In this document: positions 58,478 to 64,000 of the stretch, piece by piece | Numbering within the stretch: position 1 is the stretch's first letter | How the letters are laid out: each line of letters starts with the position of its first letter | NCBI GenBank assembly: GCA_902778935.1 | Contig: CACYZT010000001.1 | Span: 140,715-204,714, forward strand | Length of the DNA: 64,000 nt | Direction: 5' to 3' | Origin: an uncultured Bacteroidales bacterium | GTDB lineage: Bacteria > Bacteroidota > Bacteroidia > Bacteroidales > Paludibacteraceae | The notes under the pieces: model-generated | Seen by the model: the letters and a program-made list of their open reading frames with translations, nothing else | Database searches by the model: none | Told to the model about the DNA's origin: nothing | Translations under genes and position numbers: made by a program

Positions 58478-61231
58478 ATGGAATACAACTTTTCAGAGAT
58501 TGAGAAAAAGTGGCAAAAGGCGTGGGAGGAGAATGGTGTTTATACCGTTTCGAACGAGTCCGACAAGCCGCACTACTATGTGCTCGACATGTTTCCCTAC
58601 CCTTCGGGAGCGGGCCTTCACGTTGGTCACCCGTTAGGTTACATCGCGAGTGATATCTACAGCCGTTACAAACGTCTCAAAGGCTTTAACGTGCTTCACC
58701 CGATGGGCTTTGACAGTTACGGTCTGCCGGCAGAGCAGTACGCTATTCAGACAGGCCAACACCCGGAGAAGACGACGTTCGAGAATATCGACCGCTATAT
58801 TTCGCAGCTCAAGAAAATAGGTTTCTGCTACGACTGGAACCGCGAGGTGCGCACGTGCGACCCGAAGTTCTACAAGTGGACACAATGGGCGTTTGTGCAG
58901 ATGTTCAACAGCTATTTCGACCCGAAGACGCAGAAAGCGCAACCGATAAGCAAACTGATTGCAGAGTTTGAGGCGAACGACCCGAAATGGGCAACCATGA
59001 CTGAGAAAGAACAGCAGGAGAAGTTGATGAACTACCGTATCGCTTATTTGGCGGATACGAAGGTGAACTGGTGTCCGAAACTCGGAACCGTGCTGGCGAA
59101 CGATGAGGTAAGCGAGGGTTTGAGTGTTCGCGGCGGTTATCCGGTAGAGCAACGTGTGATGAGGCAGTGGTGTTTGCGCGTAAGCGCTTATGCCGGACGT
59201 CTATTGGAAGGTCTCGACCGCATCGACTGGACCGAGAGCTTGAAAGAGACACAACGTAACTGGATAGGCCGCAGCGAAGGCGCGGAGATGCAGTTCAGCA
59301 TCAAAGGACAAGACGAGCCGTTCACGATTTTCACCACGCGTGCGGATACTATCTTTGGTGTGACGTTTATGGTGTTGGCGCCGGAGAGCGAGTATGTACA
59401 GCGCGTCGTTACGCCGGAGCAGAAAGCGGAAGTGGACGCGTACCTGGCACGTTGCAAGAACCGCACGGAGCGCGAGCGTATCGCAGACAGAAAAGTAACG
59501 GGCGTGTTTACCGGAAGTTATGCTATCAATCCGCTCACGCAAGGCGAGATTCCTATTTATATTTCTGATTACGTGCTCGCGGGTTACGGAACAGGTGCTA
59601 TCATGGCGGTTCCTGCTCACGACAGCCGCGACTACGCGTTTGCGAAGCATTTCAACCTGCCGATTATTCCGCTGATTGAAGGAGCGGATGTAAGAGAGGA
59701 GTCGTTCGATGCCAAGGAAGGCAAGATGATCAACTCCGGTTTCCTCAACGGCATGGAGGTCAAAGAAGCCATACTGGCGATGAAGGAATATATCACGAAC
59801 ACCGGCATCGGTCGCGTGAAAGTCAACTATCGCTTGCGTGACGCTATTTTCTCGCGCCAGCGTTATTGGGGCGAGCCGTTCCCCATCTATTACAAGGACG
59901 GCATGCCCTATACCTTGCCGGAAGACAAATTGCCGTTGGAATTGCCTGAAGTCAAAGACTTCAAACCAACCGCAGATGGCCGTCCGCCGTTGGGAAACGC
60001 AGAGAATTGGGAGTACGAAGGCTATCCGTTGGAGCTCTGCACGATGCCGGGCTTTGCCGGTTCGTCGGCTTATTATCTCCGTTACATGGACCCGCATAAC
60101 GATGAGGCGCTCGTGGGCAGGCAAGCGAACGATTACTGGCGTCAGGTGGACCTCTATCTCGGCGGTTCCGAGCACGCGACAGGACACTTGATTTACAGCC
60201 GTTTCTGGAATAAGTTCCTTTATGACCTCGGCTATGTGTGCGAAGATGAGCCGTTCAAGAAACTCATCAACCAAGGAATGATTCAAGGACGTTCGAACTT
60301 CGTCTATCGTTACATCGGCGAGGGTGCGACGGGTAACCTCTATATCAGTTACAACCTCATCGAGAACCCCGAATACAAGGACAAAGTGCAACCGATTCAC
60401 GTGAACGTGAATATCGTCAACAACGATGTGCTCGATATCAACGCCTTCCGCGCATGGATGCCGGAGTTCAAGAATGCCGAGTTCGTCTTCGCTGATGGTA
60501 CGTCGTCTGAGTTAACAGGCTATACCGCAGGACCGAAGCAGTATATCTGCGGTTGGGCTGTGGAGAAGATGTCGAAATCGATGTTCAATGTGGTTAATCC
60601 GGACGATGTGATTGCTAAGTTCGGCGCAGACACCTTGCGCTTGTATGAGATGTTCCTCGGCCCGCTGGAGATGTCCAAACCATGGGATACCAATGGTATC
60701 GACGGTGTGCATCGTTTCTTGAAGAAACTATGGAACATGTACGAGAATATCACCGATGAGGAACCAACGAAAGAAGAACTCAAGAGCCTGCACAAGCTGA
60801 TTAAGAAAATCACGTGGGACATCGAGAACTTCTCGTTCAACACTTCCATTCCTGCGTTCATGATTGCGCAGAACGAACTGAGTGCACTCAAGTGCAACAA
60901 GCGTGCTATCCTTGAGCCGATAGCCGTATTGCTTGCTCCGTACGCTCCGCATATCGCAGAAGAGATGTGGCATCGTTGCGGCAACGAGAGTTTCGTAGTG
61001 AATGCCGAGTGGCCGATTTGCAATGAAGCGTATCTGGTAGAAGACAGTGTAAAATATCCGGTTCAGTTCAACGGCAAAGTGCGTTTCACGTTCGAGTGCC
61101 CGAAAGACACGCCGAAAGAGGAAGTGGAGAAACTCGTCCTCGCGCACGAAGACACAGCGAAGTACCTTGCCGGCAATGCGGTGAAGAAAATCATCGTTGT
61201 GCCCGGCCGAATCGTGAATATTGTGATGTAA
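58478..61231 (+). CDS. leuS: Leucyl-tRNA synthetase
   Basis: A 917-residue class I synthetase. The HIGH-type motif is in [17 protein letters not shown] near 38-54. The editing domain is about 250-450, with [18 protein letters not shown] and [12 protein letters not shown]. The KMSKS motif, [16 protein letters not shown], lies near 700, followed by the anticodon-binding domain. Full length. The Fic gene follows after 12 bp. Confidence 0.97.
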   Translation: MEYNFSEIEKKWQKAWEENGVYTVSNESDKPHYYVLDMFPYPSGAGLHVGHPLGYIASDIYSRYKRLKGFNVLHPMGFDSYGLPAEQYAIQTGQHPEKTTFENIDRYISQLKKIGFCYDWNREVRTCDPKFYKWTQWAFVQMFNSYFDPKTQKAQPISKLIAEFEANDPKWATMTEKEQQEKLMNYRIAYLADTKVNWCPKLGTVLANDEVSEGLSVRGGYPVEQRVMRQWCLRVSAYAGRLLEGLDRIDWTESLKETQRNWIGRSEGAEMQFSIKGQDEPFTIFTTRADTIFGVTFMVLAPESEYVQRVVTPEQKAEVDAYLARCKNRTERERIADRKVTGVFTGSYAINPLTQGEIPIYISDYVLAGYGTGAIMAVPAHDSRDYAFAKHFNLPIIPLIEGADVREESFDAKEGKMINSGFLNGMEVKEAILAMKEYITNTGIGRVKVNYRLRDAIFSRQRYWGEPFPIYYKDGMPYTLPEDKLPLELPEVKDFKPTADGRPPLGNAENWEYEGYPLELCTMPGFAGSSAYYLRYMDPHNDEALVGRQANDYWRQVDLYLGGSEHATGHLIYSRFWNKFLYDLGYVCEDEPFKKLINQGMIQGRSNFVYRYIGEGATGNLYISYNLIENPEYKDKVQPIHVNVNIVNNDVLDINAFRAWMPEFKNAEFVFADGTSSELTGYTAGPKQYICGWAVEKMSKSMFNVVNPDDVIAKFGADTLRLYEMFLGPLEMSKPWDTNGIDGVHRFLKKLWNMYENITDEEPTKEELKSLHKLIKKITWDIENFSFNTSIPAFMIAQNELSALKCNKRAILEPIAVLLAPYAPHIAEEMWHRCGNESFVVNAEWPICNEAYLVEDSVKYPVQFNGKVRFTFECPKDTPKEEVEKLVLAHEDTAKYLAGNAVKKIIVVPGRIVNIVM

Positions 61232-61243
61232 AAACAGGCATTT

Positions 61244-62449
61244 ATGGCAAAGAAGGCAGCCATAGAAAACCCGTACATTCCGGAGTTTGAAAAGTATCTT
61301 CGAACTCCGGAGCCATCTGTGCGCGAGCGTGCAGACTATTGGCGTACGGCTATCGGTCTGCAAGCCGTTGACCAACTGACCGTTTCTGACTTCCTCAAGC
61401 AAACAGCTCAAGAGCATATAGAGGGGCAGATTAGTGCTGATGAGGCAGAACAAAGGATTAAAGCATACTACCAAGCGAAAGAAATCCGTTTGCCCGATGA
61501 CGATGAGAAAGAGGAAGCGGATAAAGTAGCAATGAATATCACCAAGTTACTTAGTGAGCAATCGTTTACATTCAGCGTGGCAGGTTTGGCGTCCATCCAT
61601 CGGCAGATATTCAAAGGTGTATTCAAGCATGCAGGGCAGTTCCGAGACTACGACATAACCAAAAAAGAATGGGTATTGGACGGCGACACGGTGCTCTACG
61701 CCAGTTGTACGCAGTTGCAAGCAACGCTGGAGTATGATTTGGAGCAAGAGAAGCAGTTTGACTACTCCAACCTCGCTCTTCCCGATGCTATTCGTCATAT
61801 TGCTGCTTTCGTGGCGAATATCTGGCAAATCCATCCCTTCCGCGAAGGCAACACACGTACCACCGCTGTTTTTACTATCAAATACCTGCGTTCCATTGGA
61901 TTTCATAATATAGATAATACGCTCTTTGAGCAACACTCATGGTTTTTCAGAAACGCGCTCGTGCGCGCCAATTATAAGAACGCGCGACTTGGTGTCAATA
62001 ACTCACCGCTATACTTGGAGCGTTTTTTCCGCAACTTGCTGCTGGGCGAACAAATGCCGCTGCATAACAGAGATTTGCATATATTAAACAAAGACGTTCA
62101 AAGTGCGGAGACCGAACAAGTACAGGACAAGTACAGAACAAGTTCGGGACAAGCACAGGACAAGTTCGAGACAAGCATTCCAATAAGCGCAGAAAATCAG
62201 CTATATACGGAAGACGAGAACACAATTCGTCTGGTTCAGGTTATGAGGGGTGAGAAACTATCTATTAAGGAAATAATGACGGCTATAGGGCTTAAAGGTA
62301 GAGATAATTTCTTGAATTTATATCTCAATCCCGCCATAAAAAACGGCTTTGTGCGTCTGCTTTATCCCGACAGTCCTCGCCACCCTCGCCAGAAATACCT
62401 GCTGACGGTAAAAGGAATGATGCTGTTAAATCAGTTATCGAGCAAATAA
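61244..62449 (+). CDS. Fic-domain protein with C-terminal winged helix
   Basis: A 401-residue protein. Residues 40-75 form a helix (EHIEGQISADEAEQRIKAYY) resembling VbhA-type Fic inhibitors. The Fic core is about 95-265 with the active loop HPFREGNTRTTAVF near 197-210. The canonical loop is HPFx[DE]GNGRxxR; here the second Gly is Thr and the last Arg is Ala. The C-terminal part (about 325-400) is a winged helix with LTVKGMM. A linker at about 291-311 is encoded by an 11-bp repeat. Fic enzymes AMPylate or otherwise modify proteins; the target is unknown. Confidence 0.87.
   Translation: MAKKAAIENPYIPEFEKYLRTPEPSVRERADYWRTAIGLQAVDQLTVSDFLKQTAQEHIEGQISADEAEQRIKAYYQAKEIRLPDDDEKEEADKVAMNITKLLSEQSFTFSVAGLASIHRQIFKGVFKHAGQFRDYDITKKEWVLDGDTVLYASCTQLQATLEYDLEQEKQFDYSNLALPDAIRHIAAFVANIWQIHPFREGNTRTTAVFTIKYLRSIGFHNIDNTLFEQHSWFFRNALVRANYKNARLGVNNSPLYLERFFRNLLLGEQMPLHNRDLHILNKDVQSAETEQVQDKYRTSSGQAQDKFETSIPISAENQLYTEDENTIRLVQVMRGEKLSIKEIMTAIGLKGRDNFLNLYLNPAIKNGFVRLLYPDSPRHPRQKYLLTVKGMMLLNQLSSK
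62116..62176. repeat. 11-bp tandem repeat (ACAAGTACAGG) within the Fic gene
   Basis: Five and a half units with an 11-bp period: ACAAGTACAGG, ACAAGTACAGA, ACAAGTTCGGG, ACAAGCACAGG, ACAAGTTCGAG, ACAAGC. It encodes the linker between the Fic core and the winged helix (VQDKYRTSSGQAQDKFETS). Confidence 0.92.
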
Positions 62450-62542
62450 TCTCAAATAAGAGATTACTAAACAACAGATAAAAACCAATATAATATCTCG
62501 TCCCTCTCCGAGACGCTAAACCGGAGAAACGCGCGGAGCAAT

Positions 62543-63232
62543 ATGTACACCCTTACAATGACATATGATGAAATTCTCAAAGAATACAGCAAGGATGAAT
62601 TAGATTTACATTCATTATCAAAAACAATGTTTGAGGGTAAACTATGCAAAAATGCTCGCAGAGGGAAAGCCAAATATCCCTGCCACATTTTTGCCAAACG
62701 AACGACAGAGCGAAACAATACATATATCATCCACTATGAATTCAGGAGTAAAAACAATTTTTTAGGGGGGCCTACATTCTTTGCGTTAATCAGTAGTTCA
62801 CATGGAACATTTGCTCTACAAATATCAATGGCATTCGGGATTAAACAAGTCGTTAGTCTATATTCTCCTCATTTATTTAAGCGATATAAAGAGAGAATGA
62901 AATTGGACTTGGAGGGGATAGATGTTATCAAAGAATTTTTTACACGCAATATAACAGTGCATAGAAATGGAGATTTTCAGCGAAAAGATGGAGATGATTG
63001 CGACGTAATGGGTATGTGTTATGATGGCGCAATTTTCGGTCAAAGTACCCCTGAAGGACACACAATTTACAAGACATTTATCAATCATCAAGATATGTCT
63101 GATTACCGCAAATCACTGAATGACGAATACAATGATAGAATAAAAGAAGCACGGATATTTTCATCATTATATGGAGGCTTATCCGCAATGCTTTCATTAC
63201 CGATATTAAAAGAAAGAGAAACTAATTTATAA
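62543..63232 (+). CDS. Hypothetical protein, A+T-rich
   Basis: A 229-residue protein without signal peptide or membrane helix until a weak hydrophobic stretch near the end (SSLYGGLSAMLSLPIL). It contains FAKRTTERNNTYIIHYEF and YSPHLFKRYKERMKLDLEG. No family is recognised. Base composition is more A+T-rich than in the housekeeping genes, which together with the nearby IS element suggests accessory DNA. ATG 62558 is an alternative start. No promoter consensus was found in the 93-bp gap before it. Confidence 0.65.
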   Translation: MYTLTMTYDEILKEYSKDELDLHSLSKTMFEGKLCKNARRGKAKYPCHIFAKRTTERNNTYIIHYEFRSKNNFLGGPTFFALISSSHGTFALQISMAFGIKQVVSLYSPHLFKRYKERMKLDLEGIDVIKEFFTRNITVHRNGDFQRKDGDDCDVMGMCYDGAIFGQSTPEGHTIYKTFINHQDMSDYRKSLNDEYNDRIKEARIFSSLYGGLSAMLSLPILKERETNL

Positions 63233-63240
63233 AACACATC

Positions 63241-63702
63241 ATGAGAACAAAACTGACTTTACTTTTGGTAATTCTTGCATCTTTCTGCTTCGCGCAGACA
63301 GATTCGGTTAGTACAAACGTAGATACTATAAAACAGCCAACCATCGATGAAAGATTAGAAAATATCGAGCAGAGACTTGAGATACTTGATATTGATTTGT
63401 CTCTAAAGAATCGTTTCAAAATGTATAAAACAGAAAATCTATACAATTTACTCAAATTAGATACACAAACAGGAAAAATATGGCAGGTTCAATGGCATTT
63501 GGATGATATGAATAAAGAAGGAACTTGGACTATTAACGACACAGACCTTTCTTATGGTTGGGGGTATCGGTCTAATTCATTTGAGTTATATTCTACAAAT
63601 AATATGTACCAATTCATTTTGATAGATAAAACTGATGGTAGAATGTGGCATGTACAATGGGGAATAGGAGACGAAAAAAGATGGATTAGGCGTATATATT
63701 AG
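63241..63702 (+). CDS. Exported protein with repeated WxVQW motif
   Basis: A 153-residue protein: signal peptide about 1-19 (LLLVILASFCFAQ), a short coiled region (ERLENIEQRLEIL), then two similar segments, LLKLDTQTGKIWQVQW near 75-90 and FILIDKTDGRMWHVQWGIG near 125-143. The repeats look like blades of a small beta structure. Function unknown. It lies 8 bp after the previous unknown gene, so the two may form one unit. Confidence 0.7.
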   Translation: MRTKLTLLLVILASFCFAQTDSVSTNVDTIKQPTIDERLENIEQRLEILDIDLSLKNRFKMYKTENLYNLLKLDTQTGKIWQVQWHLDDMNKEGTWTINDTDLSYGWGYRSNSFELYSTNNMYQFILIDKTDGRMWHVQWGIGDEKRWIRRIY

Positions 63703-63855
63703 CGTTAATGTACCCATGTCTTTTCGCCTGTTTTATATTACAATCATCAATTATGGAGTTATTTTTATATACCCTGTATTTCTCCTTCTTCCCAAATACT
63801 GTGTTTACTAGATTTAATTCTTAATAATCGTCACTTTTGGCACTTACCTGCCTCA

Positions 63856-63888
63856 TACGAGACACGTACGAGAAAGATACGGGACGAT
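63856..63888. repeat. 11-bp tandem repeat (TACGAGACACG) in non-coding DNA
   Basis: Three units: TACGAGACACG, TACGAGAAAGA, TACGGGACGAT. It lies 20 bp before the IS3-type end. The gap 63703-63908 holds no gene that I can support; this repeat is its only recognisable structure. Confidence 0.8.
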
Positions 63889-63908
63889 AAAGGGGGCTGT
63901 TTTTGAGG

Positions 63909-64000
63909 TGACCCCAAAAAGTTGGACGGATTATTAAATCTATTTGACTTGATTTTGAAAGTGAGTTCGGTATTGTACCGGGCTCATTTTCAATTTTAGT
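63909..64000 (-). mobile_element. IS3-family insertion sequence, end only
   Basis: The terminal sequence TGACCCCAAAAAGTTGGAC at 63909-63927 matches the inverted-repeat style of IS3/IS150-group elements. The transposase end follows on the minus strand. The rest lies beyond the window, so completeness cannot be judged. Confidence 0.82.
63940..64000 (-). CDS. IS3-family transposase OrfB, C-terminal end (partial)
   Basis: The last 19 residues before a TAG stop (63942-63940) read LKLKMSPVQYRTHFQNQVK. This is the conserved end of IS3/IS150 OrfB transposases (KLxxMSPVQYRT). The DDE catalytic core lies outside the window. Confidence 0.85.
   Translation of the reverse strand, partial: LKLKMSPVQYRTHFQNQVK

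Noticed and set aside
59201-60400. 399-residue minus-strand frame opposite leuS
   Set aside because: leuS has all synthetase motifs on the plus strand; the antisense frame has no family features.
62447-62466. 7-bp hairpin TAATCTC/GAGATTA after the Fic gene
   Set aside because: The stem is short and weak and no T-run follows.
1-64000. CRISPR arrays, prophage or rRNA operon
   Set aside because: The repeats seen are short contiguous arrays without unique spacers, no phage structural genes occur, and no rRNA sequence was recognised.

Overview
The window comes from a member of the Bacteroidota, most likely an uncultured Bacteroidales. Four things support this: a complete Bat (Bacteroides aerotolerance) operon, the type IX secretion protein SprA together with a GldG-like protein, a small DUF4295 protein beside rpmG and rpmB, and ten promoters of the Bacteroidota form (TTTG, 19-21 bp, TAnnTTTG). 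Most of the window is dense, housekeeping-like and of balanced base composition. The polysaccharide block at 22.2-33.6 kb and the last 1.5 kb are visibly richer in A+T and look accessory.

Layout. 1-6.5 kb, plus strand: the end of a DUF58 gene, a membrane protein and batABCDE, closed by a terminator. 6.5-22.2 kb, plus strand: one tightly coupled run holding a DHH phosphoesterase, a two-domain PPIase, a GldG-like protein, a LysM/periplasmic-binding protein, an outer-membrane barrel, kduI, a DUF4861 lipoprotein, a GT9 glycosyltransferase, parA, parB, a DUF5683 protein, a lytic transglycosylase, a MerR-type regulator and a YfhO-type membrane protein. 22.2-36.3 kb, minus strand: a surface-glycan block entered through ispD, kdsD, kdsC and a small unknown gene. 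It holds a polytopic glycosyltransferase, a UbiA prenyltransferase, a HAD phosphatase, an SMR-type transporter, a PEP mutase fused to a nucleotidyltransferase, phosphonopyruvate decarboxylase, a phosphonoacetaldehyde reductase-like alcohol dehydrogenase, LicD, an acyltransferase, an epimerase and two glycosyltransferases. 36.4-40.3 kb, plus strand: GT4, hddA, gmhA and a fused hddC-gmhB for GDP-heptose. 40.3-50.4 kb: thiL (minus), then a structured leader, ruvA, the 2533-residue sprA and a NadR-type kinase. 50.5-54.8 kb: tRNA-Lys, a MurU-like/AmgK-RapZ sugar-recycling pair with a lipid kinase, DUF4295-rpmG-rpmB and tRNA-Arg. 55-61.2 kb: transketolase, a 54-residue membrane protein, an SPFH protein and leuS. 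61.2-64 kb: a Fic protein, two unknown genes and the end of an IS3-family element.

How the parts fit. The most interesting system is the minus-strand glycan block. PEP mutase, decarboxylase and alcohol dehydrogenase should convert PEP to 2-hydroxyethylphosphonate. The nucleotidyltransferase domain on the mutase could activate it with CTP, and LicD could transfer it to a glycan. The adjacent UbiA/HAD/SMR/polytopic-transferase genes look like a route to a polyprenyl-phosphate pentofuranose donor, its flipping and its use outside the membrane. Both routes are inferred from families and gene order.

A second theme is repeats. Short tandem arrays with a 7-bp period occur at more than ten places and with an 11-bp period at four. 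They lie between genes, across start and stop codons, in promoters, in signal peptides and in interdomain linkers.
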